Both the position numbers and the translations under genes were made by a program. A stretch of 64,000 nucleotides of DNA. It comes from Kocuria soli (GTDB lineage: Bacteria; Actinomycetota; Actinomycetes; Actinomycetales; Micrococcaceae). The stretch covers positions 124,001-188,000 of the forward strand of contig NZ_RKMF01000001.1 in assembly GCF_003797835.1 (NCBI RefSeq), read 5' to 3'. Below are positions 51,918 through 60,554 of the stretch, in pieces; the stretch's first letter is position 1; each line of letters begins with the position of its first letter. The notes below the pieces were generated by a model. The model ran no database searches, was not told the DNA's origin, and was given only the letters and a program-made list of their open reading frames with translations.

Positions 51918-53663
51918 TCAGCCCTTGTGGCCCAGGTCGATCTCACGACCCTGCAGATCCTCCCTGACCAGACGGCGCTGGATCTTGCCCAGCATGGTCC
52001 GGGGAAGGTCGTCGACCGAGACAATGCGCCGCGGCACCTTGTATCGGGTGACCTTGGAATAGCAGTGCTCCCGCAGGGCGTGTTCGTCGAACTCGTGACC
52101 AGGAGTGGGAATCACGGCGGCCACCACGACCTCGGTGCCGTCATCAGCGCGCAGGCCCACGACGGCGGCGTCCTCGACCGTGTCGTTCATGCGCAGAGCC
52201 GCCTCGACCTCGCTCGGTGCCACATTGAAACCACCCGTGATGATGATTTCCTTGAGCCGGTCGACCACCTCGATGAAGCCGTCGTCGTCGATCTTCACGA
52301 TGTCGCCGGTCCGCAGCCAGCCGTCGACCAAGGACTCGGCGGTGGCGTCCGGTCGCTTCCAGTAGCCCTGGAAGACCTGGGGGCCGGAGACCCACAGCTC
52401 GCCCTCCTCGCCCCTGGCGACGTCCTCGTGCGTCTCGGGGTTCACCGTGCGCAGGTCGGTCGACGGGAAGGCGATCCCGATCGTGCCGGCCTTACGCAGT
52501 CCGCTGAGCGGGTTGCAGGAGACCAACGGAGAACACTCCGTGAGGCCGTAGCCCTCCACGAGCATGCCGTGCGTCCGGGTCTCCCATTCGTTGACCAGGT
52601 GCACGGGCAGCGCCATCGCCCCGGAGACTCCAACCTTGACTCCTTCCAGGGATGCACCCTTCCGGTCCGCGAGCTCCATGACCTTCTGGTACACAGGCGG
52701 CACCGCCGGCAGCACCGTGGCCTGGCGCTTCTTCATGGCCCCCACGATCAGATCGGGTCGAGGGGTTGGGAAGAGAACCAGAGTCGCGCCCAATGACATC
52801 GCCAGGGTCATGCCCAAGGTCAGACCGAAGGCATGGAACAACGGCAATGCACCGTAGAAGACCTCCTCCGAACTCGCGTGGAGCCATTGGGAGCCCATGG
52901 CCGCGTTGGACTCGAGGTTGCGGTGGGTCAGCATCGCACCCTTGGGCAACCCCGTGGTCCCCGACGTGTACTGCAGGACCGCGAGGTCGTGGGCACCGGG
53001 ATAGGGGTGGTCGTGAGCAATGGGTTCGTGGTCCAGTAGCTCCTTCCACGGGGTGGTGCCGGGCGCGACGGCTGTGAGACTCGCGCGCTGCTCACGAAGC
53101 TTCTTGACCGGCAGCCGAAGGGCCGCCCGCATCCGGCGGGGCATGGCCGCGGTGATGTCCACGGAGATGATGTGTTCCAGCTCGATGTCCTTGGGCAAGG
53201 ACTGCACAGCAGCCGCCGCCTTGTCCCATACGATCGCGACTCGGGCACCGTGGTCCTCGAACTGGTGGCGCAGCTCCGGTGCCGTGTACAGGGGGTTGTG
53301 TTCGACGACGATCGCTCCCAGTCGCATGACCGCATAGAACGCCACGATGTGTTGGGGGCTGTTCGGCAACACAAGAGCGACCCGGTCGCCGGCCTTGACA
53401 CCGAGCTCCCGAAGCCCCTCGGCAACCCGCTCCACGTCCCTGCCCAGGGAGTCGTAGGAGACGTCCGCCCCGAAGAAACTGACGGCCGCCTTGGGTCCGA
53501 ACTGGGCAACGGACTTCTCGAACATGTGGCTCAGGGAGGTTTCGGGCAGGTCGAGGTCACGCGCCACGCCGTCGTCGTAGCTCTTGGTCCAGGGCCTCGT
53601 GGCCAGGAACTCGCGGGATGAGCCGGAAGCCGCGGAGTGGGGGGCGCTGTGGTGCTCAGACAT
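51918..53663 (-). CDS. AMP-forming acyl-CoA ligase
   Basis: About 581 residues of the ANL superfamily, FadD-like. The P-loop YTSGTTGLPKGAMLTHRN, YGLTECSPLVSCNP, TGDIVKIDDDGFIEV and the C-terminal lysine segment LPRTMLGKIQRR are intact. It activates a carboxylate to its CoA thioester. FadD-type enzymes use long-chain fatty acids, but the operon position before a LysR gene and catB leaves aromatic or other acids possible. The start is ATG 53663; GTG 53669 is also possible. Confidence 0.87.
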   Translation of the reverse strand: MSEHHSAPHSAASGSSREFLATRPWTKSYDDGVARDLDLPETSLSHMFEKSVAQFGPKAAVSFFGADVSYDSLGRDVERVAEGLRELGVKAGDRVALVLPNSPQHIVAFYAVMRLGAIVVEHNPLYTAPELRHQFEDHGARVAIVWDKAAAAVQSLPKDIELEHIISVDITAAMPRRMRAALRLPVKKLREQRASLTAVAPGTTPWKELLDHEPIAHDHPYPGAHDLAVLQYTSGTTGLPKGAMLTHRNLESNAAMGSQWLHASSEEVFYGALPLFHAFGLTLGMTLAMSLGATLVLFPTPRPDLIVGAMKKRQATVLPAVPPVYQKVMELADRKGASLEGVKVGVSGAMALPVHLVNEWETRTHGMLVEGYGLTECSPLVSCNPLSGLRKAGTIGIAFPSTDLRTVNPETHEDVARGEEGELWVSGPQVFQGYWKRPDATAESLVDGWLRTGDIVKIDDDGFIEVVDRLKEIIITGGFNVAPSEVEAALRMNDTVEDAAVVGLRADDGTEVVVAAVIPTPGHEFDEHALREHCYSKVTRYKVPRRIVSVDDLPRTMLGKIQRRLVREDLQGREIDLGHKG

Positions 53664-53742
53664 GGGCACGAGCCTACCGCCGCAGTCGCCGACGAGCCCG
53701 CTTGCATGTCATCCAGATCGCCGACGCAGGTCAAACCCGATT

Positions 53743-53805
53743 TTGTGACAACTTCATCTATATGAAGGTATCAGCAGGTCATCGCACATCTGTGCGTCGT
53801 ATAGT
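53743..53805 (+). promoter_or_regulatory. Promoter/operator region of the two-component cassette
   Basis: TATAGT (53800-53805) is a good -10. Just upstream is CGCACATCTGTGCG (53783-53796), a 6-2-6 palindrome. Further up are CTTCAT/ATGAAG (53752-53757, 53762-53767) and TTGTGACAA (53743-53751). No strong -35 is seen, which fits activator dependence. Confidence 0.45.
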
Positions 53806-53942
53806 GAGCCCTATCCACGAGATCGGATCCAACCGTTTGGGAGACGGAGGGAACCGTGGGGGCTCGATGGAGTCGAGGTCCTCGGCACCACCGGGGCTCC
53901 GCACGTGCCGCTCGGCCTCCCCCAATCGACCCGAGGTGCAAC

Positions 53943-54659
53943 ATGCCATCCACCCTCGTTGCCGTCGTTGACGACCACGAAGTCGTTCGCGAAGGCATCC
54001 GCCTTGTCTCCATGACCTCCCAGGCGGACGTCAAGTTGGTGGGCGCTGCAGCCACCGTCCCGGCGTTGCTCGACCAGCTGGGGCGAGACCCGGAGAACGC
54101 CGCACTGACCGCCTACGGCGCCAAGCGCATCGAGTGTGAAGTGGTGTTGTTGGACCTCTCCCTCACTGACCGCTCACGCCCGTCCGAGAACGTAGAGAAG
54201 CTGCGCCAGGCCGGGATGAAGGTCCTGATCTTCTCCGTCGGGGAGAATGCCGCTCTGATTCGTGAGGCGTTGCGGGCCGGGGCCCTGGGGCTGGTCCGGA
54301 AGTCCGAACCACTCGAGCACGCCATCGAAGAGGCTCGGAACATCGCTGAGGGCAAACCAGTGATCACCAAAGAACTCGCGGCAGCCATTGACGGTGACAT
54401 CGAGTTCGCCCGCGCGAACCTCTCGCCGCGCGAACAGGAGACACTGCGGCTCTACGCATCGGGCTTCGCCCAGGTACAGGTCGCGCGACGGATGGGGATC
54501 AAGCAGTCCGCGGTCAAGACGAACATCGACCGCATCCGCGAGAAGTACGCCCGCATCGGGCGCCCTGCACCGACCAAGATCGACCTTCGGATCCGGGCGA
54601 TCGAAGACGGACTCGTGGAACCCGAGGCTGACATCAACACGTTAGAAATTCGCCACTGA
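53943..54659 (+). CDS. Response regulator with LuxR/NarL-type HTH
   Basis: 238 residues. The receiver domain has the acidic pair D10-D11 (VVDDHE), phosphoacceptor D71 (VVLLDLSL) and K120 (LVRKSEP). A 15-residue insert (ENAALTAYGAKRIEC) lies before the phosphoacceptor strand. The output HTH starts near residue 160 with LSPREQETLRLYASGFAQVQ; the recognition helix is QSAVKTNIDRIREKY. GAGGTG precedes ATG 53943. A kinase gene follows 53 nt after its stop. Confidence 0.9.
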   Translation: MPSTLVAVVDDHEVVREGIRLVSMTSQADVKLVGAAATVPALLDQLGRDPENAALTAYGAKRIECEVVLLDLSLTDRSRPSENVEKLRQAGMKVLIFSVGENAALIREALRAGALGLVRKSEPLEHAIEEARNIAEGKPVITKELAAAIDGDIEFARANLSPREQETLRLYASGFAQVQVARRMGIKQSAVKTNIDRIREKYARIGRPAPTKIDLRIRAIEDGLVEPEADINTLEIRH

Positions 54660-54712
54660 CCGTTCACGGATACGGAGAGGCATCCCCTTTCCGAACCGAG
54701 ACAGCCGCCCAC

Positions 54713-56014
54713 GTGAGTCATTCCAGCAGTCCTCCCCAGCTCAATTACAAACGGGTCCCGTCGCGACTTCGGCGTTCCGGCCTGCCCTCCACCACCTCGC
54801 CTGCAGCCCTGGGCCCGTACGCCTATCGCCTGTTCTGGTTGGCTGAGATCTGCGTCGCCGGGTTCTCGTTCAGCTTGATCATCGGGAGCCTGCCGCGGCT
54901 GCACCAGACAGGCGCCGGAGCCTCGTCCTGGAGTCTGGCGTTCCTCCTGGCCCACCTGGTGAACACCGTGGTCATGTTGTTCTTCGGCGTGCAACGCAAA
55001 GTGGTGGTCTGGCCGTTGACCGTGATCGCCACGTTGTCGTTGCTGGCCGTGCTCCTCATGCCGGTCACGGTCCCGCACGACGCAGCAGCCCTGCAGCCCT
55101 GGCTTCCCTCGTTCTTCATGGTCGCGTCGATGGCTGTGGTCTTCGTGTGGGGCCTGACCACTGCGCTGGTGTACGCCGCGGTGTCCACGGGCTTGTACGT
55201 GGTGTTCAGGATCGCCCTCACCGATCAGTTCGCCGATGTCCATTCCGTCGCGCAGCTGATCGCGCGATTGGGGTTCATGGTCGTTGCGATTGCGCTCATG
55301 GCCACCATCCGCCGGGTGGCCGACAACGCCGACGAGGCGTACAACGATGCATTGGCTCAGGCCACCGCCCTCAAGCGGTCGCACAGCCAGGCCGAGGACC
55401 AGGAGCGGCTGGACCGCCTGATCCACGACAACGTCATGGCGGCATTGCTCGATGCCTCCCGGACCACCGGGGTGGTCTCACGGCAGACGAAAGAGTTGGC
55501 TCAGCGTGCTCTCGGCGTGCTCGCCTTCGAGGAGAAGCGGGCCTCGGGCACCGCGACCACTTTGGTCCATCTCCTCGAGGACGAATTGCTCGAGGCCCTG
55601 ACACCGTGGCGGGCCCGGGTGCGTTTCACCTCGCTCACCCTGAGCATCCGGCCGGACGGTCAGCCCCGCGCCTTCCTCTCGACCGAGATCGCCCAGGCCC
55701 TGGTCCAGGCCGTGACGGAGGCAGTGGCCAACAGTGCGCGGCACTCGGGTTCCGAGATCACCTACGTGACCATGGGCGGCAGTTCCTGCCCGCCGACCCG
55801 CTTGAACCCTCAGGGCTTCTACCTCAATTTCGAGGTCCAGGACAACGGGCGGGGATTCCAGATGCGCGCCATGGACGAACGTCGCCTGGGCGTCCGGGTC
55901 TCCATCATCGGCAACGTCCAGAACGTCGGTGGCGCCGTCCAGATTCATTCGCTCCCGCACCGCGGGACCCGTGTCTCCATCACCTGGCCTCGCGATGCCA
56001 AGCTCCCGCAGTGA
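54713..56014 (+). CDS. Membrane sensor histidine kinase
   Basis: 433 residues. About six transmembrane helices lie between residues 38 and 200. The dimerisation helix has LDRLIHDNVMAALLDASR with H238 as the phosphoacceptor, the HisKA_3 pattern. The ATPase has an N-box EAVANSARHS (N340), G1 DNGRGF (377-382) and a final HRGTRVSITWP. There is no large extracellular domain, so the signal is likely sensed in the membrane. GTG 54713 is used without a strong ribosome-binding site. Cognate partner is most probably the regulator just upstream. Confidence 0.87.
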   Translation: MSHSSSPPQLNYKRVPSRLRRSGLPSTTSPAALGPYAYRLFWLAEICVAGFSFSLIIGSLPRLHQTGAGASSWSLAFLLAHLVNTVVMLFFGVQRKVVVWPLTVIATLSLLAVLLMPVTVPHDAAALQPWLPSFFMVASMAVVFVWGLTTALVYAAVSTGLYVVFRIALTDQFADVHSVAQLIARLGFMVVAIALMATIRRVADNADEAYNDALAQATALKRSHSQAEDQERLDRLIHDNVMAALLDASRTTGVVSRQTKELAQRALGVLAFEEKRASGTATTLVHLLEDELLEALTPWRARVRFTSLTLSIRPDGQPRAFLSTEIAQALVQAVTEAVANSARHSGSEITYVTMGGSSCPPTRLNPQGFYLNFEVQDNGRGFQMRAMDERRLGVRVSIIGNVQNVGGAVQIHSLPHRGTRVSITWPRDAKLPQ

Positions 56015-57095
56015 CTCACACAGGCGTGGAGGTCTGCGCCAACGGATCCAGCGCAGGTGGGAGCGCCGCCGAGCAGGCAGCGGTTTCGATGCGGCCTTCG
56101 AACAACCGTGGATGTATGCCGCGGCCGCCCTGCTCTTCTTCCCGCCGATCGCGGTGGGGGTGACCGAGATCCACACGGCTTTCAACCCGGCCGCCCAGGT
56201 GGCGGCGGTCGTCTGCTACTGTCTGAGCGTGCTCCTCGCGGCCACCCGTCCGGGACCACGCCAGATGGGCGATCTGGCGGTCGTGACGTCGTCGTTGTTG
56301 ATGGTGCTCTGCGTGTGTCTGTCCTACGAGGCCTCTCCGTCCGCAATGCAGGACTGGAACGCGCCGTGGTACTCGCTGGGAATCCACTCGTACCTGGCCA
56401 CTCTGGTGGTCCGCAAAAGAGCCGGGTGGGCCTGGGTGACCTTGTGCGTGGCACTCGCCTTCGCGGCGACCTACGGTGCCCGCACGGAGCGCGGTCCGTT
56501 GTACGGCGCACTGACCCTGGTGTCTCTGGTCGGTCTCCTGGCGGCCGCCCAGATCTTGACCTCCGAGATGGAGCGGCTGTTCACCCGGCGCAGGGAGGCC
56601 TGGTGCTTGGGGGCCTCGGCCAAGACCACGGACGAGGAGAACCAGGACCTGGTCAACGCCTCGATCCGCAGGATCCAGGAGGTCCGGCGTATGGCCGGCG
56701 GGTTGCTCGAGCGCATCGCGCAGGACAGCTCTCCCGTGACCGACTACGACATCAGCCAGTTCCGGTTGACCGAGGCCCAGCTGCGAGATTCGATCCGCGG
56801 GCGTTCCATCGCCAATCCCCGGTTGTTGGAGGTCACGCGCAACGCCCGTGCCCGCGGGGTCACCGTGGACATTCTCGACGAACGCGGGGTCCCAGTACCG
56901 CCGCACATCATGGAGATCGTGACGGACCAGGCGGTCGACGTGCTCGACGCAGCGCAGGCCGGTGCCGTGACCATCCGAGCCTTCCCGGAGGACGACCCCA
57001 CCGCGGTGTTCATCGTTCACGACCCGGGTGACGAGGACTCGGATGCCGTCGCCATTGAAATCGCCCAAGGCACTGGCGAGGTCTCCGTGTTCTAG
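55995..57095 (+). CDS. Membrane protein related to histidine kinases but lacking ATPase motifs
   Basis: 366 residues. The N-terminal ~200 residues contain about six helices in the same layout as the preceding kinase. A coiled segment (SIRRIQEVRRMAGGLLERIA) follows, where a kinase would have its H-box, but no HD/HE pair is present. The C-terminal part (ARARGVTVDILDERGVPVPP to the end) has the beta-alpha rhythm of the ATPase fold without an N-box or DxGxG. It is likely a pseudokinase that modulates the system. ATG 55995 overlaps the kinase gene by 20 nt. Confidence 0.7.
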   Translation: MPSSRSDSHRRGGLRQRIQRRWERRRAGSGFDAAFEQPWMYAAAALLFFPPIAVGVTEIHTAFNPAAQVAAVVCYCLSVLLAATRPGPRQMGDLAVVTSSLLMVLCVCLSYEASPSAMQDWNAPWYSLGIHSYLATLVVRKRAGWAWVTLCVALAFAATYGARTERGPLYGALTLVSLVGLLAAAQILTSEMERLFTRRREAWCLGASAKTTDEENQDLVNASIRRIQEVRRMAGGLLERIAQDSSPVTDYDISQFRLTEAQLRDSIRGRSIANPRLLEVTRNARARGVTVDILDERGVPVPPHIMEIVTDQAVDVLDAAQAGAVTIRAFPEDDPTAVFIVHDPGDEDSDAVAIEIAQGTGEVSVF

Positions 57096-57214
57096 GCGGC
57101 CACGGTGGCACGAGTGGCTCCACAGGTCGCCATTGCCCTGAACCACCCGCACCTCCGTCCACATCCGAACTGTCCCGAGCCTTCTGTGCCGATTCCCGAC
57201 CGTAATCTCCGGTC

Positions 57215-57835
57215 ATGAACACACCCGAGCCGGGCACCGCCGACCTCCTGCGGACCGCACTCCCCGAAGACCCCTGGCCGACGTCGACCGCGGAGGGCCA
57301 CCGCGTGCTGGATTATCCGGTCGTCTGCGCCGACACGCTCAGCCGATGCCCCTGGGCTCTCACCGGCCCGTCGGTTCTGCGTGACCACGACGAGCGCTGG
57401 GGCGACCGGCCGCGCGGCTCCCGGGAGTGGTTCGAGTCCTTGTGCTTGGAGATCTTCCAATCCGGGTTGGCCCCTGGAACCGCGGTCGCCAAGCACGGGG
57501 CGCTCAAGGAAGCGCTGCGGGACTTCCACCCGGACCAAACGGCGTTGTTGCAGGACGACGACGTGGACGAGCTACTGCTGGACCGGGGCCTGATTCGCAA
57601 CCGAGCCAAGTTCGTGGCCGTGATCCAGGCGGCTCGCGTCCTGCAGGGGTGGGACACGGAGAATTGGGAGGAACTCACCGACTCCGCCGTGCGGGACACC
57701 GAGAATCCGGCTGCCCACGTGGCACAACGGCTGCGCGACCTGGGACTGAGCCACGTGGGCGAAGGAACCGCTGCGCGGTTCCTTGCCCGCACCGGCGCAA
57801 CGGTGGCCCACGTCGAGGGATGTTTCCGCAGCTGA
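57215..57835 (+). CDS. DNA-3-methyladenine glycosylase I-like protein, divergent base pocket
   Basis: 206 residues of the TagI helix-hairpin-helix glycosylase family, base-excision repair of alkylated purines. The zinc site is conserved: C45 (RCPW), H58 (RDHDERWG), and H199/C203 (HVEGCF). RGLIRNRAKFVAVIQAARVL matches the family core. Compared with E. coli Tag, catalytic-pocket E38 is kept as E79, but W46 is replaced by P87 and Y16 by D57. About 40 extra residues precede the usual start. Activity toward 3-methyladenine is therefore uncertain. Confidence 0.8.
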   Translation: MNTPEPGTADLLRTALPEDPWPTSTAEGHRVLDYPVVCADTLSRCPWALTGPSVLRDHDERWGDRPRGSREWFESLCLEIFQSGLAPGTAVAKHGALKEALRDFHPDQTALLQDDDVDELLLDRGLIRNRAKFVAVIQAARVLQGWDTENWEELTDSAVRDTENPAAHVAQRLRDLGLSHVGEGTAARFLARTGATVAHVEGCFRS

Positions 57836-57870
57836 CCCGGCCCCACCGAGGTCGGTCTGGAGGGAACGCA

Positions 57871-57900
57871 ACGGCGCCCCGGTTGGTACCGGGGCGCCGT
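57871..57900. terminator. Bidirectional hairpin between tag-like gene and bkdC
   Basis: ACGGCGCCCCGGT (57871-57883), loop TGGT, ACCGGGGCGCCGT (57888-57900). It serves two convergent genes. Confidence 0.85.
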
Positions 57901-57920
57901 CGGGCAAGTCCAGCAGCAGG

Positions 57921-59474
57921 TCAGTCCAGCAACAGGGCGGGTTCCTCCAAGATCTTCGCCACGTCAGCCATGAAACGCGCCGACAGGTCACCGTCGACCA
58001 CCCGGTGATCGAAGGATCCGCCGAGGGTCGTGATCCACCGCGGAATGATCTCCCCGTCGACCACCCAGGGCTTCTGCTTGATGGTGCCGAATGCCACGAT
58101 CGCGACCTCGCCCGGGTTGATGATCGGGGTACCGATGTCGATTCCCAGCGAACCGATGTTCGTGATGGAGATGGTTCCGTTCTGCATGTCACCGGGCTGG
58201 GTCTTGCCGGCCCGCGCGGTCTTGGTCAGATCGTCCAGTGCAACGGCCAGTTCGCGCAGGTTCATGTCCTGGGCGTCCTTGATGTTGGGCACCATCAGGC
58301 CTCGGGGCGTGGCCGCGGCGATACCCAGGTTCATGTAGCGCTTGACGATGATCTCGTTGTCCGTCCAGGTCGCATTGACCTGGGGGTTGCGCGCGGTGGC
58401 CCAGATGATGGCCTTCGCCAGGATGAGTAGCGGGGTGACCTTGACGCCGTCGAAGTAGTCGGCCTGCTTGAGCCGCTTGACGAACTCCATGGTGCGAGAA
58501 GCGTCCACGTCCACGAAGATCGAGACGTGCGGCGCGCTGAAGGCGCTCTTGACCATGTTCTGGGCGGTCAGCTTCCGCACACCCTTCACGGGGATCCGCT
58601 GTGTACGGTCCCCAGCCCCCGGCGCGTTCGCCGAGACCCAGAACGAGTCCGGGCCGTCGGGGATCTCCCGCAGGTGGGCGGCATAGGCCAACAGATCGCG
58701 TTTGGTAATCTGCCCCGAGTCCCCGGTGCCCGTGACCTCCGCCAGGTCGATACCCATCTCCTTGGCGACCTTGCGCACGGGAGGTTTGGCCAGAGCGGGG
58801 GGCTTGGGTGCCTCGTCGGTTCGCGGCGTCTCCGCGGTCTCGCCACGGCGTCCACCCAGCCATGCGGGGCGGTCCGCGGCACCTTGGCCGCGTCTGGTCC
58901 GGGACAGCAGGTCGGCAATGCCTTCACCGAACGACGAGCGTCCGGCCACCGCCTCCGACCGATCGGCCTGCGACTGAGCCGCCTCCTGCGACTCGACGGG
59001 GCTCTGGGTCTGATCCCCGGTCCCCGGACGAGCGCGACGACGTCGTCGGACCACGGGATCCGCCTTGGGGCCGGATCCGACCAGCGCCTGGCTCCCGGCG
59101 CTCCCGGTCCCCTCCACCTGCTGTTGGTGGGATCCGGCCTTGCCGTCCTGGTTGTCACCGGATCGTTCGGAAGCCCGGGAGGCGGCGTCCACCTCGCCCG
59201 TGTAGCCGGGGTCGGGGACGTTGCCCGGGGCCTCGGCGCTGTCGCCGATGACGATCAAGGGAGTCCCGACTTCCACGGTCCGTCCCTCGTCGACCAACAG
59301 GTCCAGGACGGTGCCGTCCCAGGGGGAGGGCAGTTCGACCAGGGACTTGGCGGTCTCGATCTCCACCAGGACCTGGTCGACCACCACTTCCTGGCCGGCG
59401 CTGACCTTCCAACTGACGATTTCTGCCTCGGTGAGTCCCTCACCGACATCGGGCAGTGCGAAAACCTCAGACAT
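57921..59474 (-). CDS. bkdC: Dihydrolipoamide acyltransferase (E2), branched-chain keto acid dehydrogenase
   Basis: 517 residues. The lipoyl domain carries K43 in [13 protein letters not shown] ~120-residue Ser/Gln/Arg-rich linker follows. The peripheral subunit-binding domain is [18 protein letters not shown] with [17 protein letters not shown] (about 230-270). The catalytic domain ends with [15 protein letters not shown], the HxxxDG motif. It accepts the acyl group from E1 and passes it to CoA. The E3 gene is not in the window. It is last in bkdA-bkdB-bkdC and ends at a strong terminator. Confidence 0.94.
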   Translation of the reverse strand: MSEVFALPDVGEGLTEAEIVSWKVSAGQEVVVDQVLVEIETAKSLVELPSPWDGTVLDLLVDEGRTVEVGTPLIVIGDSAEAPGNVPDPGYTGEVDAASRASERSGDNQDGKAGSHQQQVEGTGSAGSQALVGSGPKADPVVRRRRRARPGTGDQTQSPVESQEAAQSQADRSEAVAGRSSFGEGIADLLSRTRRGQGAADRPAWLGGRRGETAETPRTDEAPKPPALAKPPVRKVAKEMGIDLAEVTGTGDSGQITKRDLLAYAAHLREIPDGPDSFWVSANAPGAGDRTQRIPVKGVRKLTAQNMVKSAFSAPHVSIFVDVDASRTMEFVKRLKQADYFDGVKVTPLLILAKAIIWATARNPQVNATWTDNEIIVKRYMNLGIAAATPRGLMVPNIKDAQDMNLRELAVALDDLTKTARAGKTQPGDMQNGTISITNIGSLGIDIGTPIINPGEVAIVAFGTIKQKPWVVDGEIIPRWITTLGGSFDHRVVDGDLSARFMADVAKILEEPALLLD

Positions 59475-59555
59475 TCAAGGCTCCTTCCGGACCACAGATT
59501 GCATCGCCACAGGCGACGGCCCGCAACACATCAACACGCGTCATGAGCACGGTCA

Positions 59556-60554
59556 TCAGTACGCGAACGCTCGGTCGATCGCATCCAGGATGCGATCGAG
59601 ATCGGGAACGTATTCCTCTTCGACTCCGGCCGGCGGGTACGGCAGGTGGTACCCACCGACCCGCTGCACCGGGGCTTCCAGGCTGTAGAAGCACCGGTCG
59701 GTGATCCTGGAGGCGATTTCCCCACCCAGGCCGCCGAAGACGGGGGCTTCGTGTGCGATCACCATGCGGCCCGTGTGGTTCACGGAGGCCTCCAAGGTGT
59801 CAAAGTCGACCGGTGACAACGACCTGAGATCCACGACCTCCACGGACCGCCCGTCCTGAGAGGCGGCTTCCGCCGCGGCCATGGCCACGGGCACCAGCGG
59901 CCCCCAGGCGACCAACGTCAGCTGTTCGCCTTCGCGGACCACCTGCGCGCTGAACGGGTCCGGCGTGTTCGGTTGGAGCAGGTTCACTTCGCCCTTGAGC
60001 CAGTAGCGGCGCTTGGGTTCCAGGAAAATCACGGGGTCGGGGCAAGCGATCGACTGTTGGATCATCCAGTAGGCGTCCTGCGGGGTCGACGGCGTCACGA
60101 TGCGCAGGCCGGCCGTGTGGGCGAACAACGCCTCCGGGGATTCGGAGTGGTGCTCGACCGACCCGATCACGCCGCCGTTCGGGATCCTGATCGTGACCGG
60201 AACCGCGACGTCACCGTTGGTGCGAGCGTGCATCTTGGCCAGTTGGGTGGTGATCTGGTTGAACGCGGGGAACGTGAAACCGTCGAACTGGATCTCGCAC
60301 ACGGGCCGGTAGCCGCGCATGGCCATGCCGATCGCCGTGCCCACGATCCCGGCTTCGCCCAGCGGGGTGTCCCGCACCCGGTGCGCGCCGAAGTCGGCTT
60401 TGAGGCCTTCGGTCACCCGGTACACGCCGCCCAGGGACCCGATGTCCTCTCCCATGAGCAGAACGGACCGGTCCTCCGACATGGCCCGCCGCATTCCAAG
60501 GGTCAGGGCTTTGGCCATCGTCGTGCGCAATGTCGACTCCTTGGTGTCGCTCAT
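59556..60554 (-). CDS. bkdB: 2-oxo acid dehydrogenase E1 beta subunit
   Basis: 332 residues, usual length. MGEDIGSLGGVYRVTEGL, RVRDTPLGEAGIVGTAIGMA and GGVIGSVEHHSESPEALFAH are typical of branched-chain E1 beta. The N-terminal half binds the pyrimidine of thiamine diphosphate through the conserved Glu. GGGAGG precedes ATG 60554, which overlaps the bkdA stop (ATGA). Confidence 0.95.
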   Translation of the reverse strand: MSDTKESTLRTTMAKALTLGMRRAMSEDRSVLLMGEDIGSLGGVYRVTEGLKADFGAHRVRDTPLGEAGIVGTAIGMAMRGYRPVCEIQFDGFTFPAFNQITTQLAKMHARTNGDVAVPVTIRIPNGGVIGSVEHHSESPEALFAHTAGLRIVTPSTPQDAYWMIQQSIACPDPVIFLEPKRRYWLKGEVNLLQPNTPDPFSAQVVREGEQLTLVAWGPLVPVAMAAAEAASQDGRSVEVVDLRSLSPVDFDTLEASVNHTGRMVIAHEAPVFGGLGGEIASRITDRCFYSLEAPVQRVGGYHLPYPPAGVEEEYVPDLDRILDAIDRAFAY

